Assembly: GCA_002352665.1 (NCBI GenBank)
Contig: DEIV01000043.1
Coordinates: forward strand, 1-25,298
Direction of reading: 5' to 3'
Source: Flavobacteriaceae bacterium UBA2765
GTDB taxonomy: Bacteria; Bacteroidota; Bacteroidia; Flavobacteriales; Flavobacteriaceae
Length of the DNA: 25,298 nucleotides
In this document: positions 5,964 through 15,284 of the stretch, one piece after another
Numbering within the stretch: position 1 is the stretch's first letter
Layout: each line of letters starts with the position of its first letter
Program-made: the position numbers and the translations under genes
Notes under the pieces: model-generated
Databases searched by the model: none
Told to the model about the DNA's origin: nothing
The model's input: the letters and a program-made list of their open reading frames with translations, nothing else

Positions 5964-7367
5964 ATGTACAACATCAAATTCTTCTTTGTTATTGCAACTG
6001 TTTCAATAGCCTTTTTAAATAATCTGTCAGCACAAAATTTATATCCAGACCTGAATGATTCTAGTAATGGAATAACCAATGGTTATGGCTCTTGGGGAGC
6101 AAATAATTACACGCGTGAAACAAGTGTAGATTATGCTAACAAAGGAACTATTACTTTTTATCATCCAAACGGAGCTGCAACACAAAAACCTACAATCTTT
6201 TTTATTAATGGATGGGGACGAAATGTAGAGAGTTATGATAAGAATTTAAAATATATTGCAAGTTTGGGTTATTCGGTAGTAGATATTTATAATTTAAACC
6301 CTGGCAACATACAAGAAAGTTATGCTAATTCTCTTTTTATGATTCAAGAAGCGGCAAATTTATATACTGATTGGATCAATACTTCAAAAATTGGATTAAT
6401 GGGTCATTCTTATGGTGCGGGATCTACAATTTGGTTAGGGAAAGAAGTATTTAGCAATTTAAATTGGGGAAAAGATGGTAGGTTTATTATGATGCTTGCT
6501 CCTTGGTTTACGCTTCTTGTAGATGATAATGATTTAAAAAATTATCCTTCAGATGTAAAGTTATTAGTTTTACAAAGTTATGATGATTTTACTGATCAAG
6601 GTAATGCAATTTATGCCACCGATCCTAGAGCAACAAGAGCCATGTATCAGTTGATTTCTATTCCTAATTCAGATAAAGATTTTATAACCATTAAATCTGA
6701 CAAGGATCCCAACCATACTTATGAATTTGAATATAATGGGACTACAAATACTTATTCTTATGAAGCCAATCATCAACTCTCCTATACTGGATCTGTTAGT
6801 GGTGGTTATCGACCTTATGATGCCCTTGATGTATATTCAACCAATAGATTAGTTCAAGCTATGACAGATTATGTATTTAAAGGAGATAATAACGCAGCTA
6901 CAGTTGCATTGGGTAATGGTAGTATGGCACAAAAAGACATGGGTATAATGCCCGAATTAGAGGTTACTGACACCTATATTACAATTAGACCCGAATCTGA
7001 TTTCAATTACAAATGTAATTCTGGTTGGAATGATTTTGCAGATAATTCACAAGTTTGGTTTTTGGAAAATTATTGTGAAGATGCTAATAATGATGGAACA
7101 ATTGACACCTTATCTTCTAATGATTATTCAGTTTCAGATTTCTCCATTTATCCGATCCCCAGTTCTAATTATTTAAATATTAGGTTGAGAAATGAAATTG
7201 AAATTGTTAATGAAATTTTAATACTAGAACAATCTGGTAAAATTGTAAAAAAAATAAAAACACCTAATACATATAAAATTGACATCTCCAATTTGACATC
7301 AGGAATTTACTTTATTAAAATAAACACTCAACAACATCATAGGGTCCAAAAATTTATAAAGAGTTAG
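5964..7367 (+). CDS. Secreted alpha/beta hydrolase with T9SS C-terminal sorting domain
   Basis: The 467-residue protein begins with a signal peptide (1-23, cleavage after LSA). An alpha/beta-hydrolase domain follows, with the oxyanion-side loop FINGWG (80-85) and the nucleophile elbow GHSYGAG (147-153, Ser149 nucleophile). An acid residue is likely near LQSYDDFTD (203-211) and a catalytic His near 251 or 270. Residues ~392-467 are a T9SS type A sorting domain (DFSIYPIPSS ... LTSGIYFIKI ... VQKFIKS). The protein should therefore be exported across the outer membrane and released or surface-anchored. It resembles secreted esterase/lipase or PET-hydrolase-like folds, but the substrate cannot be read from sequence. 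The convergent neighbour is another esterase, so deacylation of polysaccharide or polyester material is possible. Confidence 0.82.
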   Translation: MYNIKFFFVIATVSIAFLNNLSAQNLYPDLNDSSNGITNGYGSWGANNYTRETSVDYANKGTITFYHPNGAATQKPTIFFINGWGRNVESYDKNLKYIASLGYSVVDIYNLNPGNIQESYANSLFMIQEAANLYTDWINTSKIGLMGHSYGAGSTIWLGKEVFSNLNWGKDGRFIMMLAPWFTLLVDDNDLKNYPSDVKLLVLQSYDDFTDQGNAIYATDPRATRAMYQLISIPNSDKDFITIKSDKDPNHTYEFEYNGTTNTYSYEANHQLSYTGSVSGGYRPYDALDVYSTNRLVQAMTDYVFKGDNNAATVALGNGSMAQKDMGIMPELEVTDTYITIRPESDFNYKCNSGWNDFADNSQVWFLENYCEDANNDGTIDTLSSNDYSVSDFSIYPIPSSNYLNIRLRNEIEIVNEILILEQSGKIVKKIKTPNTYKIDISNLTSGIYFIKINTQQHHRVQKFIKS

Positions 7368-7383
7368 CATAACTCAATGCTAA
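7364..7383. terminator. Short hairpin between convergent genes
   Basis: TTAGCAT (7364-7370) and ATGCTAA (7377-7383) form a perfect 7-bp stem overlapping the stop codon of the alpha/beta hydrolase gene. It lies 4 bases from the end of the convergent esterase gene. There is no T-run, so it may block the 3' ends of both transcripts rather than act as a full intrinsic terminator. Confidence 0.3.
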
Positions 7384-7387
7384 GTTC

Positions 7388-9355
7388 TCAATATTTAATC
7401 CTATTATCAATGGTAATACCCGGCCAATCATCTGTTCTAAAAGGGTCTGCCGGCAACGTTTCAGAATTATAAAGATTCACGTCATCTGGATTATTAGCCC
7501 ATGCATAACGTACAGCTATTGGCTCGGTCACAGCATCAGAAATTACTACAATGGTGTTATTATTTTCAATATAGGCCTTTGCCCAATGAAACTTTTTATC
7601 GGCACCAGCTATAGTAAAACCATTAACATAGCCATAACGGTTCTTTACCATTAATCCGCCCCCTACTTCTTTAAAAACAATTCTAACCGTATCATTAACA
7701 ACTTGCATTGATGCAAATGCAGGACTTGAAGTATGCTTTTTATGATACACTTTTTTTAGTGCTTCTAGGGCCAAACGTTTACCAACGTCTTGTTTATTTT
7801 TTGGATGGATGTCATTTGCTTCGCCCACATCTATAATTACGGCCATTCCTGTGTTTGGTGTGTTTTTAAGCGTCATAGATTGTGCTTCACGTAATTCTGC
7901 CCAATTACTATCAGCAGGTTCTTTATCAGCTTTCATAAAATTGGCCAATTGTACATATAAAAATGGAAAATTTCCTTGATTAAATTGTTTTCTCCAGTCA
8001 GTAATCATATTCGGGAATAGTTTACGATATTCATAAGCCCTACTCGCATTGTGTTCGCCTTGATACCATATTGCACCTTTAATTGTCATAGGTAGAAGAG
8101 GATGTATCATACCATTATACAACAATGATGGCATGGCATTAGGATTTCCAGCATTTCTTGCTGCAATAATCCCTTTTCCAATACGGTATTTCCAAAGCCC
8201 TGCTAAAGGGATTTTTCTCTTACTTGTCTGTATATATAAATCGGCTTTAGAAGAACTGAACCCACCAACAAACCTTAGGTCTTCAACTCTAACCACTAAA
8301 ACATTTTTTCCTGTTGTAGCAGTTCCACTTTCAACAGGGTAGATTCTATCAATGTTATACTTTTCAACCATTCCACCTACTTTAATTCCATTTAGATAGG
8401 TATTATCAGAATCATCAATACGTCCTAAATGAATTGATATGGTATTTTTTGCCTCATCTTCATCTAACTCAAAGTCGGTTTGAAACCAAATAATTCCATC
8501 TAAATCTATCAATCCTGCATTTTCCCATAATTGAGGTAATTCCATCGTTTTCCATAATGAAAAATCGTGTGTAGATTGAGCCCAGATTGCATTATCACCA
8601 ACCAATCCTAAATCTTCATTTGGCAATGGTCCTGTTATATCCAATAATTTTTTCTCTCTAATTTTAGCATATGTTTCAGGACTAAAATTTTTGAGATTCT
8701 CTAATGCACTTTTGAATCCTTTTTGAGTACTAAGTCCTTCTTCGCTTGTCCAGGTTTCTACACCGGTTCCTCCCCAACTACTATACACCAAACCTATAGG
8801 TACATCTATTTCTTTTTGTAATTTTCTAGCAAAATAATAAGCAACGGCTGAAAATTCAGCAATATTTTCAGAAGAACATTCCAACCAGGCACCATCACTA
8901 ATATCAGATTTAGGTGTTGAACTAATTGTTCTTGGCACTGTAAAAAGGCGAATCATTGGATAATTAGCTGCAGTAATTTCTTCATTTGGATTATTTGAAT
9001 TTTTTACAGACATTTCCATATTGGATTGACCAGAGCAAATCCAAACATCTCCAATTAAGATATTAGTTAATTCAATTGTGTTTTTACCCTTAATCAACAT
9101 TTTAAGAGGACCACCTGCTTGCATGCTTTTCAATACAACCTGCCAATACCCATTTTTATCGGCTCTGGTTTTGATGGTCTGACCATTAAAAGAAACAATA
9201 ATGTTTTCTCGTTTATCTGCAGTTCCCCAAATTTTAACCGGAGTATTACGTTGTAAGACCATATGGCTACTCACAACTTTTGGAAGTACTATTTCGGCAT
9301 GTAAAAGTGTGCTAAAAAATAAGAATACAAATATAGTCAGCAGTAAATTTTTCAT
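7388..9355 (-). CDS. Sialate O-acetylesterase-like (SASA/SGNH) carbohydrate esterase
   Basis: The 655-residue protein is exported by a signal peptide (1-20, cleavage after LLHA). A short beta-rich N-terminal domain leads to the nucleophile motif GQSNME (109-114, Ser111), typical of SASA-family SGNH esterases. An inserted jelly-roll, beta-galactosidase-like sugar-binding domain at about 260-375 splits the catalytic domain. The catalytic Asp and His are in DIHP (Asp515, His517). Such enzymes remove acetyl groups from sialic acid or from hemicelluloses such as acetylated xylan. The nearby GH9 glucanase makes plant or algal polysaccharide more likely than sialic acid, but this is inference. There is no T9SS tail, so it probably stays in the periplasm. 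I start at ATG 9355; a TTG four codons upstream does not improve the signal peptide. Confidence 0.88.
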   Translation of the reverse strand: MKNLLLTIFVFLFFSTLLHAEIVLPKVVSSHMVLQRNTPVKIWGTADKRENIIVSFNGQTIKTRADKNGYWQVVLKSMQAGGPLKMLIKGKNTIELTNILIGDVWICSGQSNMEMSVKNSNNPNEEITAANYPMIRLFTVPRTISSTPKSDISDGAWLECSSENIAEFSAVAYYFARKLQKEIDVPIGLVYSSWGGTGVETWTSEEGLSTQKGFKSALENLKNFSPETYAKIREKKLLDITGPLPNEDLGLVGDNAIWAQSTHDFSLWKTMELPQLWENAGLIDLDGIIWFQTDFELDEDEAKNTISIHLGRIDDSDNTYLNGIKVGGMVEKYNIDRIYPVESGTATTGKNVLVVRVEDLRFVGGFSSSKADLYIQTSKRKIPLAGLWKYRIGKGIIAARNAGNPNAMPSLLYNGMIHPLLPMTIKGAIWYQGEHNASRAYEYRKLFPNMITDWRKQFNQGNFPFLYVQLANFMKADKEPADSNWAELREAQSMTLKNTPNTGMAVIIDVGEANDIHPKNKQDVGKRLALEALKKVYHKKHTSSPAFASMQVVNDTVRIVFKEVGGGLMVKNRYGYVNGFTIAGADKKFHWAKAYIENNNTIVVISDAVTEPIAVRYAWANNPDDVNLYNSETLPADPFRTDDWPGITIDNRIKY

Positions 9356-9480
9356 AATTAGATACAATTAAGATTGGTTTCTACAATATTACATTTATTA
9401 TATTAAAAACTCATCCTGAACCTACCTGCATTGATTAAAATAATCTTTCAAAAAATGAAAATCACAAATTTGCCTCTAAA

Positions 9481-11352
9481 TTAATTATGCGTATACTCAC
9501 CAAGCCCTTTGGTAAATTTTTCTGGATTTTCCGCTAAATGATAACGTGGATCGTCAATATCTTCCACAATAACCTGATGGAAATGAGGGTTTGATTTATA
9601 AAGTAACACCTTACAATCTTCACTCAGATGTTTTAATTTTATTGTTTTACCTGCGGCTTCATATTTATTTACCAGATTGAAAATAGCTTCAATAGCAGAA
9701 TGATCACTTATTCGAGATTCGATAAAGTCTACTTCTACTTTTTCAGGATCATTTTTAATATCAAACTTATTATTAAACTCTTGAATACTCCCAAAGAAAA
9801 GAGGTCCCCAGATTTCATAAATCTTAGTACCATCTTCTTTTGTGCGTTTACGAGCTCTAATACGTTTTGCATTTTCCCAAGAAAATACCAATGCACTAAT
9901 AATAACACCAGCTATAACTGCTATTGCCAAATCGAAAATTACAGTTAATGCAGAAACTGTAATCAAGACAATAACATCACTCAGTGGGATTTTATTTAAA
10001 ATTCTAAAACTACTCCATGCAAAAGTACCAATAACTACCATAAACATTACACCAACTAAGGCTGCTATGGGCACTTGTTCTATTAATCCTGATGCAAATA
10101 AAATAAAGGCCAATAAGGCTAATGCTGCTACAATTCCTGAAAGTCTACCTCTACCACCTCCTTTTATATTAATTAGAGATTGTCCGATCATAGCACAACC
10201 ACCCATTCCTCCAAAAAGACCAGTAATGATATTCGCTCCACCTTGAGCCACACATTCTCTGTTAGAATTTCCTCTTGTATCTGTTAATTCATCAATCAAA
10301 TTTAACGTCATCAACGATTCTATCAGTCCAATTGCCGCTAAAATCAATGCATAAGGCCCTATAAACTTTAAGGTTTTCCATGTAAATGGTATTTTTTCAA
10401 AAATATCCGACTGAAAAAGTGGCAATCCACCTTTTAATCCTTCACCTCCACCTTCTCTAATAAAACTGCCAACAGTGGCAACGTCTAATTTTCCAAATAT
10501 AACAATGGCAGAAACCACTAATATAGCGACCAATCCGTCTGGTATTTTTTTTGATATTTTAGGCAAGCCAAACATTAATAACATGGTTAATAAAACCAAT
10601 CCGACCATTAGTAATAATTTAGGAGTTGGTAAAAACTTTTTAGCAACACCTTTCTTTTCTATTTGAAAAATACCATCTTTTTCAATGTTGAATTTTACTT
10701 TTTTTGTTTTCAGGTCGAATACTTGACTGTCAACAATCTGGTAGGATGCTATTGAATTAATTGGTTGAAATAACTTATCCTCATTTATTGTAAATTGAAG
10801 ATTACCTGTATGGGTATCATAAACATGATCACCCTTGATATCCATTATTCTTTCAACAGAATGTGTTTTTATTTTATTATTCCCAAAAACATCTTTAATA
10901 TTTTCTTTAAACATACCTAGTTGAGATAGGAATATTACTATCGCCAATCCGTTTACAAAACCCATCATTACCGGGTGTGGTATTAAACGAACAAACTTTC
11001 CTAATTTAAAAACACCGGCCAACATCTGTATAACTCCCATTAGAATTACGGTAGCAAATAAATAGTAAAGTCCAAGATTTTCTCCTTCAATCCCCATGTC
11101 ATTTCCTTTAGCTACTAAGGCAACCATTACAACAGCCAAAGCACCCGTTGCACCGGAGATCATGCCCGGTCTTCCTCCAAAAATCGAGGTAATCAATCCA
11201 ATCATAAAAGCGGCATATAAACCAACCAAAGGATCTACCCCTGCCACAAAAGCAAAAGCAACAGCTTCAGGTACTAAAGCTAAGGCCACTGTGAGGCCAC
11301 TTAAGATATCGTTCTTTGCATTTGCAGTTCGTTTTCTTATAAAATCTGTCAT
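9481..11352 (-). CDS. SulP (SLC26-type) inorganic anion transporter with STAS domain
   Basis: This inner-membrane anion transporter has 623 residues. Its hydrophobic segments fit the SLC26 fold: DPLVGLYAAF near 40-49, ISGATGALAVVMVALV near 65-80, HPVMMGFVNG at 126-135, and the substrate-region signature QGGANIITGLFGGMGGCAMI at 370-389. The cytoplasmic STAS domain covers about 510-600. Sulfate, bicarbonate and chloride carriers all share this architecture, so the substrate is open. Residues ~150-243 form a hydrophilic, beta-rich insert between membrane helices, predicted periplasmic, that ordinary SulP proteins lack. The start at ATG 11352 is set by a promoter at 11371-11400, whose TTG would otherwise read as a start codon. 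The gene diverges from the GH9 gene. Confidence 0.9.
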   Translation of the reverse strand: MTDFIRKRTANAKNDILSGLTVALALVPEAVAFAFVAGVDPLVGLYAAFMIGLITSIFGGRPGMISGATGALAVVMVALVAKGNDMGIEGENLGLYYLFATVILMGVIQMLAGVFKLGKFVRLIPHPVMMGFVNGLAIVIFLSQLGMFKENIKDVFGNNKIKTHSVERIMDIKGDHVYDTHTGNLQFTINEDKLFQPINSIASYQIVDSQVFDLKTKKVKFNIEKDGIFQIEKKGVAKKFLPTPKLLLMVGLVLLTMLLMFGLPKISKKIPDGLVAILVVSAIVIFGKLDVATVGSFIREGGGEGLKGGLPLFQSDIFEKIPFTWKTLKFIGPYALILAAIGLIESLMTLNLIDELTDTRGNSNRECVAQGGANIITGLFGGMGGCAMIGQSLINIKGGGRGRLSGIVAALALLAFILFASGLIEQVPIAALVGVMFMVVIGTFAWSSFRILNKIPLSDVIVLITVSALTVIFDLAIAVIAGVIISALVFSWENAKRIRARKRTKEDGTKIYEIWGPLFFGSIQEFNNKFDIKNDPEKVEVDFIESRISDHSAIEAIFNLVNKYEAAGKTIKLKHLSEDCKVLLYKSNPHFHQVIVEDIDDPRYHLAENPEKFTKGLGEYTHN

Positions 11353-11370
11353 GGTATTTTTAATAAGCGG

Positions 11371-11400
11371 CAAAAATACAGTTAATCTAAAGAAGCACAA
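11371..11400 (-). promoter_or_regulatory. Promoter of the SulP transporter gene
   Basis: The minus strand shows TTG (11400-11398), a 19-base spacer and TATTTTTG (11378-11371), matching the Bacteroidetes consensus. It predicts a transcript start near 11366 and a leader of about 14 nt before ATG 11352. Confidence 0.65.
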
Positions 11401-11422
11401 GAGTATATCATAATAAAATGTT

Positions 11423-11430
11423 TATATTTG
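11423..11430 (+). promoter_or_regulatory. Promoter -7 box for the GH9-M14 gene pair
   Basis: TATATTTG matches TAnnTTTG and lies 20 bases before the chosen GH9 start at 11451. No TTG is present at the -33 distance, where the sequence overlaps the -33 region of the divergent SulP promoter. An ATG at 11418 lies upstream of this box and is unlikely to be used. Confidence 0.5.
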
Positions 11431-11450
11431 AAAACAAAAATATTTTAGAG

Positions 11451-13547
11451 ATGAAAAAATTACTATTCTTTTTGATTCTCAACCCACTTTTTTTATTCGC
11501 ACAAACTAGCAAGTTTATTCATGTAGATCAATTTGGTTATAAACCAAATCACACCAAAGTTGCTGTGATCAGTAATCCGCAAATTGGTTTCAATGCCACC
11601 GATAGTTATACACCAAGTACTATTTTAGAAGTAAGAAATGCCAACAATAACACTATTGTTTTTTCTGGAAACCCAACAGTTTGGAATAATGGATCCACGC
11701 ATAATCAGTCTGGTGACAAAGGTTGGTGGTTTGATTTTAGTAGTGTAACACAAAATGGTGATTATTATATTTATGATGTTGCCAAAAATGAGCGTTCAGA
11801 TACTTTTACAATTGCGGACAATGTCTACAACGAGGTATTAAAAACAGCTACAAAATCTTTTTATTATAACCGCTGTGGTATTGCAAAAGTTACACCTTAT
11901 ACATTGAATGGTTACATAGATGCTACGTCTTTTAGTCAAGATACTCAAGCTCGTGATGTGCATCAGCAAAATAATGCAAGTACAGCTAAAGACATGAGCG
12001 GTGGCTGGTTTGATGCAGGCGATTATAACAAATATGTAACTTTTGCAGAATCTCCAATACATGATTTACTTTGGGCTTACACTAACAATCCTTCTATATT
12101 TGGTGACAATTGGAATATTCCTGAGTCCGGAAATAACATTCCTGACCTTATAGATGAAATTAAATGGGAATTAGATTGGTTGTTAAAAATGATAAATACT
12201 GATGGGTCTGTACATATAAAGATTGGAGCAAGAAATTATAATGAGAACAGCTCATCACCTCCGAGTGTGAATACAGCGATTAGATATTATGAAAAAACTT
12301 GTACCTCTTCTGCTATTGCAGCTAGTACGATGTTGGCTCATGCAGCAAAAGTATTTTCTACAATTTCAAGTATGAACAGTTATTCACAAATACTCAAAGA
12401 CAAGGCTCTTTTAACTTGGAATTATGTTGAACCACGCATAGAGAATGCAACTTTAGATGAAAATTGTGACGACCTTTCTGTGGTATCCGGTGATGCTGAC
12501 AGGACTTTTGATCAGCAAAGAAAAATGGCATTAAATGCAGCCATTTACCTATTTGACATAACGGCTGATGATAGATTTCAGCAATATATTGGGAACCATC
12601 TTAATGATATCAATTTATCTGAAATATGGAATAATTACGATATCATGAGTGTAGATGCTCTACTCCATTTCACAACCATATCCGGTGTGTCTCTTCCTCT
12701 TAAAAATAGAATTCTAGATGCGGCCATTGCTACTGCTACTAGTAATGATAATAATTATTTTGAGTTTAGTAACCTAGATCTCTACAGGGCTTATGCTAAT
12801 GACTGGACTTATCATTGGGGCAGTAATATCCAAAAGTCTAATTTTGGCAATTTGAATTTTATATTGGATGAATATGATATCAATACAAATTCTAATTCAT
12901 CTTATATATTAAGAGCAAAGGAACATATTCATTATTTTCATGGTGTAAATCCACTTGGTCTGGTTTATCTATCAAATATGGTAAGCATTGGAGCAGAAAA
13001 AAGTGCTAATCAAATCTATCATGCTTGGTTTGCAGATGGTAGTATATGGGATGATACGGAAACTTCTACTTTTGGTCCTGCTCCCGGTTATGTAACAGGT
13101 GGTGCTAATGCCAATTATAATGCAGATACCTCATTGTCTCCTCCTTATAATCAACCAATGCAAAAAAGTTATTTAAATTTTAATTCTATTGCCGGAAATT
13201 CTTGGGAAATCACAGAACCATCAATTACAAATCAAGCTGCTTATGTAAGATTATTGGCTCAACTGATTAACTTAGATCAAGGTACATTGGCTGTCAATGA
13301 TTTTAATCATCAAAAAACATTTTATACGTTGATTCCAAACCCTACCAGTAACTTTTTAAAAATTGCTTCACATGAGACTGACTCAATTACGGTTTCAGTA
13401 TATAATTTACAAGGACAATTGGTAAAAAAATCATTTGAAACTACTACTAATGAAAATATAAATATAAATGATTTAGATAGTGGAATGTATTTGATTAAAA
13501 TTAAAAACGATTATAAAATGACTACCCTAAAATTTATAAAAAATTAA
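11451..13547 (+). CDS. Secreted GH9 family glycoside hydrolase with T9SS sorting domain
   Basis: This inverting glycoside hydrolase most likely cuts beta-1,4-glucan or related chains outside the cell. The 698-residue protein has a signal peptide (1-17, ending LFA). An N-terminal immunoglobulin-like CelD_N domain (~20-120, starting HVDQFGYKP) precedes the GH9 (alpha/alpha)6 barrel. The base motif DAGD is at 188-191, HGVNPLG is in the substrate region near 500, and the catalytic acid is probably Glu589 in WEITEPS near the end of the domain. Residues ~624-698 are a T9SS type A sorting tail (IPNPTSN ... DLDSGMYLIKI ... LKFIKN). No carbohydrate-binding module is visible. The start was chosen at MKKLLFF because the upstream ATG at 11418 precedes the -7 box. 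Its TAA stop overlaps the ATG of the M14 gene by one base. Confidence 0.9.
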   Translation: MKKLLFFLILNPLFLFAQTSKFIHVDQFGYKPNHTKVAVISNPQIGFNATDSYTPSTILEVRNANNNTIVFSGNPTVWNNGSTHNQSGDKGWWFDFSSVTQNGDYYIYDVAKNERSDTFTIADNVYNEVLKTATKSFYYNRCGIAKVTPYTLNGYIDATSFSQDTQARDVHQQNNASTAKDMSGGWFDAGDYNKYVTFAESPIHDLLWAYTNNPSIFGDNWNIPESGNNIPDLIDEIKWELDWLLKMINTDGSVHIKIGARNYNENSSSPPSVNTAIRYYEKTCTSSAIAASTMLAHAAKVFSTISSMNSYSQILKDKALLTWNYVEPRIENATLDENCDDLSVVSGDADRTFDQQRKMALNAAIYLFDITADDRFQQYIGNHLNDINLSEIWNNYDIMSVDALLHFTTISGVSLPLKNRILDAAIATATSNDNNYFEFSNLDLYRAYANDWTYHWGSNIQKSNFGNLNFILDEYDINTNSNSSYILRAKEHIHYFHGVNPLGLVYLSNMVSIGAEKSANQIYHAWFADGSIWDDTETSTFGPAPGYVTGGANANYNADTSLSPPYNQPMQKSYLNFNSIAGNSWEITEPSITNQAAYVRLLAQLINLDQGTLAVNDFNHQKTFYTLIPNPTSNFLKIASHETDSITVSVYNLQGQLVKKSFETTTNENININDLDSGMYLIKIKNDYKMTTLKFIKN

Positions 13548-15280
13548 TGAAACAAATTTTACTGACTGCTTTCTTCTTATGTTTTATCCATATTTCAAAT
13601 AGCCAAAAAAAAAATATATTAATTACTGTTTTTGAAAAGAGTCAAGGGGCAGAAACAGCAACTTATGATCAAACCATTGATTTTTATTTGAATTTAGCCA
13701 CAAGCTATTCAGAAATTTCCGTTCAAGAAATTGGAGAAACTGACTCCGGTAAACCCTTACATTTGGTTATATTGAATAGTAATGCCGAATTCGATTTTAC
13801 TAAGATTAGAAAAAATAAACGTATTCTTTTAATCAACAATGGTATACATCCCGGAGAGAGTGATGGTATTGATGCTACCATGTTATTGTTTAGAGATATA
13901 GCTAATGGCAAAATAGCTATGCCTAAAAATACGGTTATCGTTACTATACCTATTTATAATGTAGGTGGTAGTTTGAATAGAAATACTTCCACCAGAACCA
14001 ATCAAAATGGACCGAAAGCATATGGCTTTAGAGGCAATGCTAGAAACTATGATCTAAATCGTGATTTTATCAAATGCGATACCAAAAATGCCAAAACTTT
14101 TACTCAAATTTTTCAATTGGTACAGCCAGATGTATTTATTGATACCCATGTAAGCAATGGTGCCGATTATCAATATACACTTACACATTTATTTACCCAA
14201 CACAATAAATTAGGTGGCCATTTAGGAACTTATCTTCACAAGTCTTTAATGCCAGAACTTGAGAAAAAATTGACCAAGAAAAAGTGGGATATCACCCCAT
14301 ATGTAAATGTTTTTAATAGTGTTCCAGAAAAAGGATTTTCTCAATTTTTGGATTATCCCAGATATTCAACAGGCTATACTACCTTATTTAACACCTTAGG
14401 CATGATGATTGAAACCCATATGCTAAAACCTTATAAGCAGCGAGTTATAGGAACTTATGAGATGTTGAAAACTATGATAGAGATCATTGAAGTTGATACC
14501 GATAAAATTAAAGAATTACGCAGTAATGCATATAAAAACATACTACAACATAAAACGTATCCGTTAGATTGGAGTATTGATACCTCTAAAACGACCACCT
14601 TACATTTTAAGGGTTTTGAAGGAAAAATGATAACCAGTAAAATTACAGGAGCACAACGATTAAAATACTTTAGAGACAAACCTTTTACCAAAGAAATTAT
14701 TTATCAGAATTATTTTAAGCCTAAGCTAGAAATAAGTATTCCAACTGCCTACATTATTCCTCAAGGCTGGCATAATATCATTGAATTGTTAAAGCTCAAT
14801 CAAGTGGAAACAAAAGTATTACAACAAGATACTATTATACATGTTGAGGCCTATAAGATTATCGATTATAAAACTAGGACTTTAACCTATGAAGGTCATT
14901 ATCAACATTTTAATACTTCTGTGGGTTTAACTAAAAAAGAAATGTCTTTTCGCAAAGGAGATTTTTTGATCTATACTGATCAGCCGGCAATTCGATACTT
15001 ATTAGAAACATTAGAACCTCAGGCTCCAGATTCTTTTTTTAACTGGAATTTTTTTGATACTGTTTTACAACAGAAAGAGGGATTTTCACCTTATGTTTGG
15101 GAGGATTTGGCAAAAGAACTATTAGATAATAATCCCAGTATAAAGCATAAATTTACCACTAAAAAAGAGACTGATATAGAATTTGCCAATAACTGGTATG
15201 CTCAGCTTCAATGGCTACATCAACAAAGTAAATATTATGAAAAAGCACATTTAGAATATCCTGTTTATCGAGTTATGTAG
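13547..15280 (+). CDS. Exported M14 family zinc carboxypeptidase-like protein
   Basis: The 577-residue protein starts with a signal peptide (1-19, cleavage SNS/Q). The M14 metallopeptidase site is complete: HPGE gives zinc ligands His101 and Glu104, His201 in DTHVSNG is the third ligand, NYDLNRDF (167-174) contains the substrate-binding Asn/Arg, and Glu289 in MMIETHM is the likely general base. About 280 further residues form a C-terminal region I do not recognise. It lacks a T9SS tail, so it is probably periplasmic. It should trim peptides, or possibly peptide stems of cell walls. The start overlaps the GH9 stop as TAATG, implying translational coupling with a glucanase. Confidence 0.86.
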   Translation: MKQILLTAFFLCFIHISNSQKKNILITVFEKSQGAETATYDQTIDFYLNLATSYSEISVQEIGETDSGKPLHLVILNSNAEFDFTKIRKNKRILLINNGIHPGESDGIDATMLLFRDIANGKIAMPKNTVIVTIPIYNVGGSLNRNTSTRTNQNGPKAYGFRGNARNYDLNRDFIKCDTKNAKTFTQIFQLVQPDVFIDTHVSNGADYQYTLTHLFTQHNKLGGHLGTYLHKSLMPELEKKLTKKKWDITPYVNVFNSVPEKGFSQFLDYPRYSTGYTTLFNTLGMMIETHMLKPYKQRVIGTYEMLKTMIEIIEVDTDKIKELRSNAYKNILQHKTYPLDWSIDTSKTTTLHFKGFEGKMITSKITGAQRLKYFRDKPFTKEIIYQNYFKPKLEISIPTAYIIPQGWHNIIELLKLNQVETKVLQQDTIIHVEAYKIIDYKTRTLTYEGHYQHFNTSVGLTKKEMSFRKGDFLIYTDQPAIRYLLETLEPQAPDSFFNWNFFDTVLQQKEGFSPYVWEDLAKELLDNNPSIKHKFTTKKETDIEFANNWYAQLQWLHQQSKYYEKAHLEYPVYRVM

Positions 15281-15284
15281 TGAA

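Noticed and set aside
9842..10246. A long plus-strand open frame of 134 codons inside the SulP gene
   Set aside because: It is antisense to a conserved transporter, has no family resemblance and arises from codon bias on the opposite strand.
5964..15280. A classic polysaccharide utilisation locus
   Set aside because: The region has a glucanase, esterases and T9SS tails, but no SusC/SusD pair, no regulator and mixed gene orientations.
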